DNA of 64,000 nt. It comes from Rhea pennata (taxonomy: Eukaryota; Chordata; Aves; Rheiformes; Rheidae). How positions within the stretch are numbered: position 1 is the first letter of the stretch; each line of letters starts with the position of its first letter. This document shows positions 1 to 13,000 of this stretch, one piece after another. A program made the position numbers and the translations under genes. Below the pieces are notes generated by a model. It worked only from the letters and a program-made list of their open reading frames with translations, was not told the origin of the DNA and did not search any database. Location: contig NC_084702.1 of NCBI RefSeq assembly GCF_028389875.1, positions 57,762,553 through 57,826,552 on the forward strand. Direction: 5' to 3'.

Positions 1-93
1 ATGTTTTTCTGCTTAAATGCTTTAAGATAGATAAAAGATTGTGTCTGTCCATCTGTTCACGAACCCCTCCTTTCTCACCTCCTCCCCCTTCCT

Positions 94-123
94 CCCCCCC
101 CCCCGCCCCCCCCCCCCCCCCCC
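94..123. repeat. C homopolymer tract
   Basis: A run of about 30 bases, all C except one G, followed by a GC-rich tail. It may form i-motif or G-quadruplex structures, and its exact length is likely to be unreliable in the assembly. Confidence 0.9.
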
Positions 124-3100
124 GGTCCCCGGGTTGAGTTTCTAAGGCACAAAGTTACGTTAATCATTAGGCATAGCCTCCAGATCCATTAATGGTAAGT
201 TGGGGTTTTTTTTAGCTATTGGTAAAAAGACCAACTAGGTCACAGTGAAGTATCAGCTATACCTTCATAACAATAATCAAATTCCCTGTTAAAGGACTAA
301 CCTTCAGAAATTGGCTTGTCATGAAGACCTTTCAAAGACTTTACTGATTAACTTAGGGCTTGGGGAAAATGAATATCCTCACAGAGTTAGGATAGATTAA
401 AAAAAAGCAAGACAAGTAAAACAAAACAATTTTGTAGAACTGTGCAGAAGTAATTGCATCCCCCACTGTTTTCAATCAAAATTAATGACTTCATGTCTGC
501 ATTTTAAAACTTGTCTTTATTCAGACAAAGAAAAGAGAAAATACTGAATTTTAGGAAAATCCAGAATCTAGCATTTCCTTTAAAAAGAATTAAATCTAAA
601 GGCATTTAATTAAAAAATTCACAAAACAAAAGCACTGAAGTCATGAAATTACTAGCTAGACAATCATAAATTTAATTGGTGCATTAACCATTTATCCCAA
701 TAGCTTTAATCCCCATCAAAAACAAATACTGTATTTTCAACAGTAATCTAAAATGGCATAGTGCAAATCCAAATTATCTGAAGAAGAAATGGGGGATCAT
801 TCACGGGTAGACATGATTCAAGTCATCCTTAATAAAAATCACCATACATATGTATTTTGCTATAGATCAGCAGAACAGATTTATAAAATCTATATTTTAT
901 AATTTTTAGCTACAATTCATAAATGTAATATACATACCTGTATAGTTAATATACATATAGTTAATATACATTAACATACATATGTCTATGATATATTAAA
1001 TGAATTTTATAAATACTGCATGGTATGTTATATGATATGTATATACATTTATATAAATTAATTTATTGTAATAAATGTATCAACTGATTTATCACTTAAA
1101 AAGCACTAGAGAAAGCAGATGTGGGCATAAAATAAAAATCATTGCTAAGTCAGAAACAGGCTGTTGTATACTGACATAAAATTTGTTGCACCTGTTTAAT
1201 AAAAAAATCTATGAATTTTACTTTCAGTATTTTCTTGCTAAGGTTGTGAATCTTGCAGTTAAGATGGATACTGACATGGACATCTGCCAACATCTAGCAA
1301 GTGATTTATGTTTTTTTAATATTGTTTCTTAATGTGCATCTGATTTAAGTTCTTTGTATTATTATTATAATCCTATATTGTTTTCATGAATAAAGCTGCT
1401 TTTGCCTGGTACAGAAAATTTATTTCAGACTTAAGTCTCTGCTTTGGCTTCAATCCCAGAATATCCTGATTTCTAAACAGACTGCAAAGTGTATCATATG
1501 GGTATCATGATTAAAAAGCTGCAGTCTTCATCATGGATCCTGAGTCATATTAATCCCTGTTACAGCTCCATTTATTTCACTGGAGGTTACATTTCTTATT
1601 TTAATATACTTGCCATGTTCTGTCTCAGTGCAAAATATTAAAATGGATACATGTAAAATGAAACACTATGCTGATACAACTTTTATTATTCCAGATCTGG
1701 TCCTGGAGACCAGTAAAAAATGAATGATGATACATTGTAGCTGTATCCAAGACTGAAAAATGTTTCAAGAAAGTTCAACAGTTTCCCGGTAGGGGAGCAT
1801 CACAGCTAACTGAGTACATGCTTTCAATCATTCTTAACCAGATAACACTTTTAAAAGCTCTAGTATCCAATGCTCTTTCATAACACTGAGGTTCCTTTAG
1901 TAAACCATATTCTAAACATCCTCCTGGAATAGTTCCCATAGGCCTTGTCTGATGCAAAAGATAAAGAAAGGAGCCTATAGACTTCTAAGATCAAAGGTTT
2001 CCAAAGAAGATTAGACTTTTCTCCACCTTTTCTACTTGAGCTATTGAATGTTGAACTACTTGAACCAAACTTTCCAACACTATTCACCTTCAGAGAGCAA
2101 CTAAACCTGGAACATTTTGGCACAAAGAGTTTCAAAAAACTATGAACAACATCAAATGGAACTCTAATGCTGCATAATTGTTTCCATTCTATGACAGATG
2201 CTGCAGCTGGTGTATCAGAGATTTCTTTTACAATGACTTCTGGAAACCATTTTCTTCTCTGTCCTTCAGGACTAAATATTTTTCATAGTTTTTGAAGGCT
2301 GAATTCAGCCTCTGCTTCCACTATAAATCTTAAACTCTTTCACTCTTCATTCAGATTCTTTGTTGTTGTTCTAATACATTTGTCCTACAAACTGCTTTGT
2401 TATAATAAATATACCATATCAACAATCTCTTTGGAGGCATAAACACAAGATCATTTCTAATCATATTCTATTTGGGGTGATCTGGTGAAATCTCAAGTGC
2501 TAGTTCTCAAATTCCCTGTTTCTTAGGTTGTTCAGTAAAGTGTCTCTTGACTAGCAGTGTGATTCTTTGTCATGAATGAGTAAAAGAAGTGGTAAGGTTT
2601 TGTAGGTCTTTTCTGGCAAAAGAGGATCTAAGCTATCTATTGCCAATTATTACTACCACAACTTTCTGAGCTCACAGTCAAGATCAGGAAGCAAGAAACA
2701 ATGCACATATTGAAAAAGCCAGAACAATACCTCTCAGCATGCCAGGGCATAGAGATTTGTCCCAGAAGGCTGATGGTGTTTTGCAAACTGTTAGGCTATT
2801 TAGGTGACTCAGTTAAATGTGTGGCTATTTTGCCAAATAGATAGCAGGTATGACATGTGAAAGAACACTTAAGTGTGGGCAGTTTAATATCTAGCTCAAG
2901 GCAAACAGAAAATAACAGGTTTTGCCTGCTAGTGGAATGGAGAAAAAGCAGACAAAAAACAGCAACACAAGCTAAGTGTCAAGAGTTCTAAGCCTCTCTC
3001 TTTTTTACTTTTAGCTGTCCAACAAATGTGGGGCTTAATACACTACTACAAACACTGCCTATTATTAGTATACAATTTATTGTTGGGCCATGGCAAATGT

Positions 3101-3431
3101 GAAAAGCCTTGAAGAATGGCATGTTACGTTTTGATTTCATCTAAATGTGAAAGCATATGAAGAGGGCTGAGTTCCAGAGGAAAATCAAGTTAAAATCTTG
3201 TGTAACTGCACATTGGTAGGATTTGCACGAAAATAAAAATCTATTATACTACTCATCCTCTGTTTAAGCTCCCTTGGCATTGAATTCCTTCACAGAGCAG
3301 AATTCATTTTCCATCCCAGTCCTTCCCATTGCAAATTCTTATCAACACTCAAGCAGCTCATGCCTTCTGAACCATAACCCTTACCCCATCTCTATGCTTT
3401 CTTGTGGGCTGATCTTAGCCAAAAACAGCAA

Positions 3432-3930
3432 ACTATGGTCAAGATGGAAAGACTCTCAGGGGAGAAGTTTTTTGGTTGTACAAACCTGCCCTTCACAGTG
3501 TCACGCTAACAGTTCCCTTAAACTTTACCTCTCTTCTAACCCTAAGCCTAGAAGTGACTGAAGTTCTCAGGAGAGAATTGGTTCTGCAGTCCAAATCTTC
3601 CCTTGACACTCTATTTGCAACCTCACTTCATCTGTACACCTAGGCTTGTCTCTTTTCTGGCTCTAACTGTGACAGTGCCTGAGGTCTTAACTCATGACAA
3701 CCATGACTGTGACAGAGATGAAAAAGCCCTCTGGGGAGAATTCTTCTTGCAGCCAAGCCTTCCCTTGGCAGTTCGTTTGCAGCCCCACTTCATCCAGACC
3801 CCTATGCTTTCTCTTTTTCTTTTTTGTTACATCTGTCTGCAAGGGGCTGCTGCCTTAACTTACGACAATCCCAGCTGCGGCCAAGATGAACAAACTCTCA
3901 TGTGAACAAGCTCTCAACCTAACCCTTCCT
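3432..3930. repeat. Diverged tandem duplication, period roughly 110-170 bp
   Basis: Similar segments recur at about 3450, 3552, 3702 and 3873. Each has an A-rich lead (compare AAGATGGAAAGACTCTC, GAGATGAAAAAGCCCTC and AAGATGAACAAACTCTC). In the better copies this is followed by GGGGAGAA and then CTTCCCTTG, TTTGCA and CCTCACTTCATC. The units starting near 3565 and 3730 align best, about 165 bp apart. The copies are old and hold no conserved reading frame. Confidence 0.55.
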
Positions 3931-4652
3931 TCTCACGGAAGAACGCTTCAACAGTTTCCATGTATATGAATAAACTCGTTATTTCAGTACCTACTGAATG
4001 CCAAGAATGCACTGTGGTAATTGCCCTTCTCCCCAGGATGGAATTTCGTCTTGATTTGGCTCCTATCTTCAGATCTCTGAATTCTGATCTGAATTTTTCA
4101 GGGTACAATCATTTAAAGGAGCTCTTGATACTGGCCCTTGAGATTTGCCCTAGCATATCTACCATCTCTGGTGGCCAAGTTCTAACTTGTTTATTCAAGT
4201 ATTACCATTTTGACACACTTCTGCACTGTAGTTCAATTACAAACCACCAGCAAATTTAAACAGGAAACTACCTGTACTGTTGTTCCTATCTTTTGGCTTT
4301 GGTCAGCACTGCTTATCAGTTGGGCACTGTCAGCTGTAACCTCTTCCTTCCATTCCTTCTTCAACACAGAAAGGCTGTCAGACATTTGTCAGACAAGACA
4401 CTAGCAAATGACGACTGCTGCGGACAGAGAAGAGAGCTGCTGCGCGGCCTAGCTGGGTTTTGGCGTGCTCCTTTGCAGGCACGTAATGCTGTTGCAGCCG
4501 CGGCCGGATCCGCGCCGCTATCGGCCGCGACGCCATCGGGCCGGCCCGCCGCGCTGCCGCCCCTCCTCCGCTGCCGCTGCCGCTGCCGCTGCCGCCGCCG
4601 CGCGCCGCCCAACGGCCGCCCAACGGCCGCCCGACCCGCGTTCCCTCCTGGG

Positions 4653-4662
4653 GCGCATGCGC
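4653..4662. promoter_or_regulatory. NRF1-type palindromic site
   Basis: GCGCATGCGC is the core of the NRF1 consensus, common in CpG-island promoters just upstream of transcription starts. It is an exact match by eye; occupancy is inferred. Confidence 0.6.
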
Positions 4663-4759
4663 GAGGCGGCCCCGGCACGCTGGCGGGGGAGGGGGGTAGA
4701 GGGGGAGAAGGGCAGCGAGACGACTCCGCAGAGCGGCCGCTTCCTGTCGGCGTACTTTT

Positions 4760-5072
4760 TGGATCCGGGTCAGAGGGCAGCGCTCAGCTGGAGGGCCGTT
4801 TGTTTGCCTCCGGCCCGCGCTGCCTGCGGAGAGAGCGGAGCTCAGCAGAGCTCGGGGCAGCGCCGCGCAGCCGCCCCGGCCCCGGCCCCGGCCTCGGCCC
4901 CCGCCCCGGCCCCGGCCCCGGCCAGCCCCGCGGGGCCGAGAGGCTGCCTGGTGCCGGCGGAGAGTCTCAGGCCTGGAGTGAGTGCCGCGGGGGGCGCGGG
5001 GCCGGGCGCGGCGGGGGCCGCGCTGGGAGCGAGGGCCGCGCTGGGAGCGAGGGCCGCGGGGGCGCCGCGGTG
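4760..5072 (+). other. TENT2: TENT2 non-coding first exon (approximate)
   Basis: A 5' UTR exon is inferred because the first coding exon begins only at about 6862 and is preceded by a splice acceptor, while the CpG island lies upstream. Two good donors could end this exon: GGA|GTGAGT (GT at 4978) and GTG|GTGAGT (GT at 5073). The transcription start is not visible in the sequence, so the left boundary is a guess. Between the two donors lies an exact 18-bp tandem duplication (5021-5056). Confidence 0.4.
5021..5056. repeat. 18-bp perfect tandem duplication
   Basis: Two exact copies of CGCTGGGAGCGAGGGCCG lie side by side (5021-5038 and 5039-5056), between the two candidate TENT2 exon 1 donors. 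Confidence 0.9.
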
Positions 5073-6861
5073 GTGAGTCCTCCGGCGCCGAGCGGAGAAG
5101 CCTGTCAGCCTTTGCTTGTTTACCCGTCGTAGCTGAGCCCCTGAGGCGCGCGCCTGGCCGGAATGCGCGCCCGCGGGAGGCGGCTCCTGAGCCGTGGTGC
5201 TGGTGGACCTCTTTGCGGAGGGGCGTTCGTGTTTCTCGTTTCCCATCGTGATAAGCGGTACTGAAAGTCGTCATAGCTGCTCTTGCCGTTTCCCTGCGAC
5301 AACAGCGTTGCTACCTTGCTTTGTTTTGGGTTTTGATTTGGAAAAAGTAACTTAATTGATCTCCCTGCCCAATACTTACTACTCTAAAGGCCTAAAACTT
5401 GTTACTTTCCAAACTAAACCGTGAATTCTGATGTATGTTTCTACTGTTGATGAGTAACATCTGTCAAATCCTTACGTATGCCTTATGTAATATTCGGAGT
5501 GCCTGAAATGCTCAGAGTTGAATGAAGGATGTCAACAGTCTAGTACTAGAAATAGAAAAGTGTAAGAGACTTGTTTTTGTGAAATGTAGGTCCATTTTCT
5601 TTAACAAATTATGAATCAGTGGAGTCCTTGTTATATTTGCTTTCATCTTTAATATGAGCTAATTAGTGTTTCTGCATATGTGTTTTGTGTCTTTCAGATT
5701 GTACATATATATGTCTCAGACTACACATAAATATCAGGTTACTTTCTCATTGTGCAGTTTCATTTTCTCTGTTCAGTATAACTTACCGTATCAAATAACT
5801 TAGAGTAGGTTGATGCTGCCTACAGTCATAGTAGGAGCTGTCAAGGGGGTGAAAATATGGCAGCAGTTCCTAGTTATAGGTGGAAGAGAACTTTAAGGTG
5901 GTAACAGTGAGAGAATATATGAGAGAATGCCCATTAATGTATTTTTTTTTACAAGTACTAAATTCTTGATTTGGTAATAGAGATCCTAGAATGAAATTAA
6001 GTTTATTCCATTACTTAGCTGTGGATGTGGTAATTGGATTTCCATGATAGTGCATGGATCTATTGTACTTTTTCAATTATATCACTGCTCTATTGCAGCT
6101 CTATTGGGTTTATGAAAGATCTTTATACCATAATTAGGGAAACAATGCCATTGGTTTTATGACTTATAAACGTTCCAGTTAAAATAGCAATTTGATCAAA
6201 CTTCTTCCTTTGTTTTTGAATCCCAATATTGCTGTAATTGGGTAAATATTTATGTGCAAAGTGTTAAGATCAACTTGTTTGCAGAATTTTGATTTAAGAC
6301 TGAAATAAAACTGGTTGATGAAACTTGAAAATAATACTGCATTTTCATTGCAGCTGAGATTATATATATAGTATGGGTAACTAGGTTTAAAAAAAAAACT
6401 TCTAATATGGTCTTTCTAGATAAGATGTGAAAGTTTTCCTACATGTAGATTGAGCTTTAGTTCTGAAATAGTGATAATTTGTAAAATTATATATTTCATA
6501 TAACTATATATTACACATAGTTTAATCTGTTGTAGAGGCAAAGATTTTCTTTTTCATCTAATTTTTCCGCTAATGTATAGCGTGTGTAATGATGCAGGAG
6601 CAAACAGTCAGTTGCGCCAGAATCAGTTTTAAATTTAGAAGATATACAAATGTAGACTTACTTCAAAGAATCCATTCTGCAGGCACACACAAAACTACAT
6701 TATGTATGTGATAAAATCATCTACAATCACTATTCTTTTAAGTAATTTGTAGAAATCTATTAATTGAGTTTTAAACCCAAAAGTTTAAAATATAACTATT
6801 ATTTTGTTGCCTGACTTTTTCTTCTTCTTTCTTTCTTTTTTTTTTTTCTTTGGGAATGTAG
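5073..6861 (+). other. TENT2: TENT2 5' UTR intron
   Basis: The intron lies between the CpG-island exon and the first coding exon. After the GC-rich first 200 bases it is AT-rich. It ends in a long pyrimidine tract (about 6815-6850) and an AG at 6860-6861; a second possible acceptor AG is at 6886-6887. No other gene is seen. Confidence 0.5.
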
Positions 6862-6898
6862 GTAAAAGGATACATGTTTGCTTCCAGCAAAGAAGAGC

Positions 6899-7053
6899 AT
6901 GTTCCCAAATTCCTCCAACTTGGGTCATCCACCCTTCCCTCCAAAACATCAGCAACACAGTGGTTTCTTCGATAAGCTTCCTCTAAGCATACCACCTACT
7001 CTTCTCTCTCACCAGCAAATTATTGATGCTCAGTTTAACTTTCAGAATGCAGC
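6899..7053 (+). CDS. TENT2: TENT2 coding exon 1 (start codon)
   Basis: Encodes residues 1-51 plus two bases, beginning [13 protein letters not shown], which matches the start of vertebrate GLD2. The exon itself probably begins at 6862 or 6888. The donor is AGC|GTAAGT. If the exon starts at 6862, an out-of-frame ATG at 6874 lies 25 bases before the true start and opens a short overlapping frame. Confidence 0.93.
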
Positions 7054-10000
7054 GTAAGTACAATAAGATTTAATTGGGGCTGGGGGAATTGAGTTGCAAA
7101 AGATAGTTAACTGTCTTTTGAAAGAAGTGCTTCTGTTTATGGAGGATGATTGTCAGTGTTTTTAATATTGTACTATATAAAACTTGAAATAAAAAAAACT
7201 TTGTGTTTTTTTTTTTAAAAAAAAGCAACTGTATCACTTCTGTTGGTGACTTGCAAGTTTTAATGCTCACCTGTGTGTAATAGATGAGATCATTTCACTA
7301 GTTACAGCTGCTAATCTACAATTTAGTTTAAACAAATTCAATTGTGTATGTGTGTTGAAATGTGTATATTCACTGGGGAATCCAGGAAGGAGATGAGAAG
7401 GGGGAGAAATTTATGCTTGGGGTGAAATTTGAAAAATGGTAGTGCTTTTAGCCTCTTAACTTTAATGCTGCCTTAAGCTAATTAGTTTGCCAAGCTTTTG
7501 CATCTGTGCTCTGAAGAATGACCACCTTCCATATTTTCAATTAAATACATACTGTATACTTAAATTTGACCCTTGAGGAGAAAGGTCAAGTATATTGTTT
7601 TTCCTCAGTAAACACAAAACTCTGCAAGTTCTGCCATTTCTTTCTTAGAAACAATCAGCCAAAAAAGATCTCTTAGGTATCGCATGAATATTAATTATGG
7701 ACTGTAGTCTTTCTAGGGCTCTGTTGAGTGGGAACCTTGCAACTCTTCCAGCTGTTACGCCTCAGCCATTGACTTATGGAAATGGCAGTCCAGTACATAC
7801 ATCTGCTGCCCCCACATCATTCCGAGGAAGAAAGTAAGTTCTTCAGTATGTGTGTCTGTGTGTATAATTAATTAATCATGATTATAATGTGCGATTTTTT
7901 TTTTTTTTGGTGCAGCTTGACTTTTCATAGAACTTTTAAGAATATTGAATAAAGCCTTTCTGATGAAGTAGGCCACATTCACATGTTGTGGCACTTTAAA
8001 GCATTCGTGTACTTGCTTTTGAGAACTTTAGTCAACATTAGTGATTTAATATGTGTAGCTTTTTTTTTTTTTTTCCAACAGTTGTGGCCTAACAAAACTG
8101 ACTTGTTTTATTTTAATAATGCAGTAGATCCTAGTCTGTGTGCTTGACTATTAGAAGGCTTGTGTCAATACATTGAAAGTTTTGTTGATTTATCAAGTTG
8201 AGAGTGAAATTGCTCCTTCAGTGTTTCACGGGAATCTTGATGTTTTTCTGATGACATACTAGATATTTCTCCTGCTTTTCTTAATTATTTGAAAAATAAA
8301 ACTTCCCATAAGTTCTAGATTCAAGCGTTTGGGGGAGGGATTTTTATGAAAACATGATTTTTCTCCTTTTTGGAAAAAACTTCCTTTGTGCAACAATAAG
8401 AAATTCCACATGCATGTGATTTTATTTTCTCCTAGCATTTTAGAAAAATGATTTTACTATCCCACTTATCAGTTTAGAAATAGTAGTTGATAAAAGTTTG
8501 TAGAATTTTTAATAATTCTGTGAATCAAGTGGTAGGGAGGAAACCTTAAGTAATCCTCTCTTTCAAAGTCTTGCCTGTTCTTCTTCCTGATTTAACAGTT
8601 GAGAGTATAGGAATAGTTAATATATAGTGTTAAGTTATACTTGATTATATAGGTGTCTCTATCTAAAGAAAGTCCTGGTTTCATATGCTCTGCTCTGCAT
8701 ATCTTTTCCCTGAGCAATCTGGCTTAGGAAAGCTATGCTGTGATTCTGTGATTTGCAGTCAACTCTTTAGAGACTCTTTAGTTCTTTAGATCTTGAGTCA
8801 ACTCTTCTTAAAGTATTTTCCCTGAAGATCTGTTCATGTAAGTTCATTTCAGCTAAAATAAGCTGAAACACCTTCATATTTTGATTTAATGTTACATTAT
8901 GAGGTTTTGTTAAGATGGTGGTAGATACTGTTGTTAGTAACTTGTATCAGACAGAAGTAGAAAACTTAAACTGAAATGATGACTTGAGGTCTTGTCAGTT
9001 AAAACTTCAATATTAATCTGTCTGGGACCTCAAGCAATTCTGATGCCAACCTTTAACTACAAGGAATAACTGTTGTTTTATTAATAGTTAATTTGTCCAT
9101 ATATAATACAAACATTTGGATTTCATGCTTTTTAAAAAATGTATGAATATCCCCATACTGGTTAGCTTATATGCAGATACTTAATATACTAACAAAACAT
9201 GAATGTCCTCTTTTATGTTCTTTAGTAGACTGTGGTATTCAACCACTTCACCTTTCAGTACAACTTTTTCTTAATAAAGAGTTTGGATGCCAAGGAGCTG
9301 TCCATAAGATCACTATCTCTTTTAAAATACATACAAATTTCTGTAATTAATGAGTTAATGTAGAGATAAAAGTTTGTTTGAAAGTAAGACATTAGGTTTA
9401 TGACCTACATAGCTTAATAAAATCATTAGTTTGATTTATCAAATGAATAGTGGTTCTTTTTTGCCCAGATTACACATTTTACTGTCTGTACAATCTAAGC
9501 CTACACAGACAAATGCTACATTTTGAATGGCTATTGTGGTAAGTTTTTTTTTTTTTGTTTTTTTTTCTCCCTTCCCCACTGCTGAATTTCTTATTCATCA
9601 CTGGGTATTCAGAACTCACAGAACTTCTCACTGCACTTCTTTTGATTTTAGTTTTAAAAGATATGTAGTCTGTGTATATCTTTAAAAAAAATAAAAAGAA
9701 TATATGATCACAAATGTAGTATGACCAGCATTCATCTTTTCTAGCTATACTGCTGGACTGAACTTGCCATTTGGTTTCAGTTGGTTAATACTCTTGTTAA
9801 GCAGTTGCCTCAATCCACTTCAAGGGTAGCTGCACTTTTGCAGTTGTGTGTTCTCTTGCATTTCCCATTCCAGGTTTATTTCACCTAATATCTAGGATGG
9901 GCACGCCTTTTGATTTTGTAGAATGCTTGGTTTTAGTGAAATAGTCACAGTAATTAATCATTTGTACTGTGTAACAAGTGTACTTCAGTTGTATGTTGGA

Positions 10001-13000
10001 GTTTGCAAGCTAAAGGAATTACTGTCTTGTTTTTTGTAGGAGACTAAGTGAGCAAAATGTTCCATATGAAGTTAAACGGCAGCGATTTCATTCACCTCAT
10101 CACGAAACAACTGTAGTTAACCAAACAGTGCCTTTACCAGAAGCACGTAGATACTCCTTCCCAGGATCCATTCCATCTCCACTGTTTCATGCACATTATG
10201 TACCAGATTTAACTGGATGCGTCCCTCCGTTAAGAGATGCTTCATTTTCAGACCCTATAGAGACCACACTCCCTGTGGCCAAAGATAAGGTAATGCTTAT
10301 CTACGCCTGTGCTTTACATTGTCTTGGTGAGAAGGTGAGACTCTGTGATGCTGTGGGAGACAACAAAAACCTTGGCAGGGTTCTTTGACAGTGTCATGAT
10401 GTCTCTACTGCTGAGCTTCATTTGTAAGGAATAGCAGTGTATCAGTAAATGTAGCTGCCACTATAGTGTTCCCAGTTATGTATAGCCTCTTTGTTCATAT
10501 GTTTGGTTTTGGAGGATTTTTTTTTGTTTGTGTGTGTGTTTTCTCTCTCTTTTTTTTTTTTCCCTCCCCCTTGTTGATTTCAGGAAATCAACCTATCTGA
10601 TCCAGGTTTAGTAGGAATTGGAGTGGTCCATGTGTTGCACGGTTGAGGAGCGGGAGGGGGAAAATCCTGATGAAATAAGCCTGTAATGTGGGAAAAGCTC
10701 ATTCTGAATAAATATGATATGAGGTCTGTAAAGATAAAGATGCTCTCTGCTCCTCTTCAGAAGGAGATAAAAATTAATGTTCATGTATACATATGTAGAA
10801 GAGAGTCTTCTTCAGGTGGACAATGGAATTGGAACTGTTTCTTAAAAAAAAAAAAAAAAAAAACTTGCAGCTAATCATTCTTCATATTTCATCTTGCATC
10901 AACATGATGGAAGGTTTCTTTAGTATTTATAGCATATAGCAATTGCTATAATGAGGAAACAGTTAACACCTGCTTCCACCAAAGATCTGACTACTTCTTT
11001 GATAGTTTGAGTGGGGTTGAAATTAAAAAAAGCTAACTTAAATCAGTTTTCAATCTTTATTTCTCTCCCTATTATAGGTAGTCAAACTAGTGACTTTAAA
11101 GTCAGCGGAAGATACCTGTGGTCTTTCACTGCTTGATTCCTGAAAAGCTGCAGATACTGATGGGGCAAAACTTATTTTCTTAGAATGGATATCTTTTCTA
11201 AGATTGGACCAACTTTAATATTAAAAAACTGCAGGAATCTTTTGTGGGAAGCTGTTAAATAGGAGTTTAAGCAGAATAAAACTCCAAACAAAGGAATAGA
11301 TTATGGAAAACAATGCTGGCATTTAATTTATTTGCTTGTTAATTCAATCTTCTATTTTTTATAGAATTGCACACGTTATAGGAAAGAATGTTTTACTGCC
11401 CTTTATCTTTACTTTTTGAATGTGTGTGTCAAGTTAAGTCAGCAGGTTTTGGAGCTGTTTCAAGCATGTCAGCAACAGACCTGTGATTTGAACAGAAAAG
11501 AACTCTGCAGAACAGAACTCCAGAGGGAAATTCAGCGAATATTTCCACGTATGTTCTGAATTTGACCATTTGGTATCAGTTGGAATGTTCTTCACATTCA
11601 CAGTTCTCCATTCTTCCCAAAGTAAGACATGTCCCATCAGTTCTTTTTCTGTGATTCTCTTGTTACAGAGAGCAGACTCTTTTTGGTTGGATCCTCACTG
11701 AATGGCTTTGGCACTCGTAGCAGTGACGGTGACTTGTGCCTTGTGGTTAAAGAAGAACCAGTAAGTAGTTTAAAAATACAGTTAAAGTCTGTTTGCTTGG
11801 TCCACTCTTTGGAACCTGAGCACTTTGAATTCAGTAACTATTTTAAAAATGCATGTACTTTTATCAGACTTGATTCTAAAATAAGAAACAAATGATCAAA
11901 CCCTTTGATTTAATGTATTTCTGCATTAATAGTAGCTATGAACTGTGGCTCCTGGTGATGTTGCAAATATATGAATTTGACCTTATATTCCTTTTAACCC
12001 TTTGAAAATTAAACATTACATTAACTTCACAAATGGACAAAGCACAGAGTAACAGAATGCTTTAACCAACAACTCTCTAATTCTTTTAGATGCAGGTACA
12101 ACTTTAAATGCTTTTTTTTTTTTTTTCCTTTTAATTCAAATATTTAGATTCTTACCTACCACATTGAAAAAGCCAGACATTTCCATAAGTGCATGTTAAA
12201 TAACTTTCCTCCTTTTCAGAACTGTTTCTGTGGTAAGACTGTTGCATAAAAAGGCAACATTCCACTGACATAAAATTCTATAAGATAATGTAAGAGATTG
12301 TTAGAGGAATAGTAACAGCAAAAGTTTTAGTGTGTGGTCAAAAAAATGAACTTGATAATGCAGACTATCTTAAATATTTCTGTTGAGAGAAAATTTTTAT
12401 ACCTGGAATTTAAGAGAAAAGACATAACCAAAAAGGCAAACAGAGGATGTTTGAGGAAGAATTGAAACATCGTGAATGAAAAGAATTACATTTTTATAAG
12501 TGGGGCTAGATTTCCTTCAGAGTTCTAAGATTTCTGAATGTCTGCAAGTTAATTTGGATCTAAATTATTTTGTGTAGTTTTTCCCAAATTAAATAAATAT
12601 GTAGACTGAGGAATGTGTTGGTATACATGTTTACTTCTTATTACGAGATTTAATAGACTTTACCTTTATTTGAAAAGTAAAGCATCTAGTTATGTAAGGA
12701 TTAAAAAAAAAAAAAGAGGGATGTAACGTATTTATTCTTTAATTTTAATATCGTGTTTCAGGTAAATCAGAAGACTGAAGCAAGGCATATACTCAGCTTA
12801 GTCCAAAAACTCTTCAGTACTAAACTTTGTAAGTTCCAGGCTACAGTGAGGTGCTAAGATTATTGGCAATTCTGGAAATAGTGTTGATGTGCAGTTATAA
12901 TTACTTGTGTACTTGAATGCTGTCTGGTTTCTAATTGTAGCATCTCTTTGCAGAAAAGCTAAACATACTTGGTAACACTTTTTATTTTGTATGATGGAAC

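Larger units (their letters stand above)
1..4480. other. Upstream intergenic region, no gene recognised
   Basis: AT-rich DNA 5' of the TENT2 promoter. I see no exon with homology I recognise and no long ATG-initiated frame. It contains a C homopolymer near 94-123, a very AT-rich stretch at about 890-1080, and a diverged tandem duplication at about 3430-3930. In human the next gene upstream is HOMER1 on the opposite strand, well separated, and nothing of it is visible here. Confidence 0.7.
4480..5180 (+). promoter_or_regulatory. TENT2: TENT2 CpG-island promoter
   Basis: The sequence switches abruptly from AT-rich to very GC- and CpG-rich DNA, as expected for a housekeeping promoter without TATA. 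It contains a perfect NRF1-type palindrome (GCGCATGCGC, 4653-4662), ETS-like CTTCCTG near 4740, a G-quadruplex-prone C-rich run (about 4876-4926) and two candidate splice donors (4978 and 5073). It lies about 1.8 kb upstream of the first TENT2 coding exon on the same strand. Long frames on both strands here reflect GC richness and are not genes. Confidence 0.85.

Noticed and set aside
4293-5302. Several long open frames on both strands in the TENT2 CpG island, up to 298 codons
   Set aside because: Stop codons are rare in GC-rich DNA. The frames overlap each other on all strands, are Arg/Pro/Gly/Ala-rich and show no recognisable domain.
10541-10640. Strong pyrimidine tract and AG in intron 3, resembling an extra exon
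   Set aside because: The following sequence soon hits stops, has no good donor, and exons 3 and 4 already join perfectly in phase.
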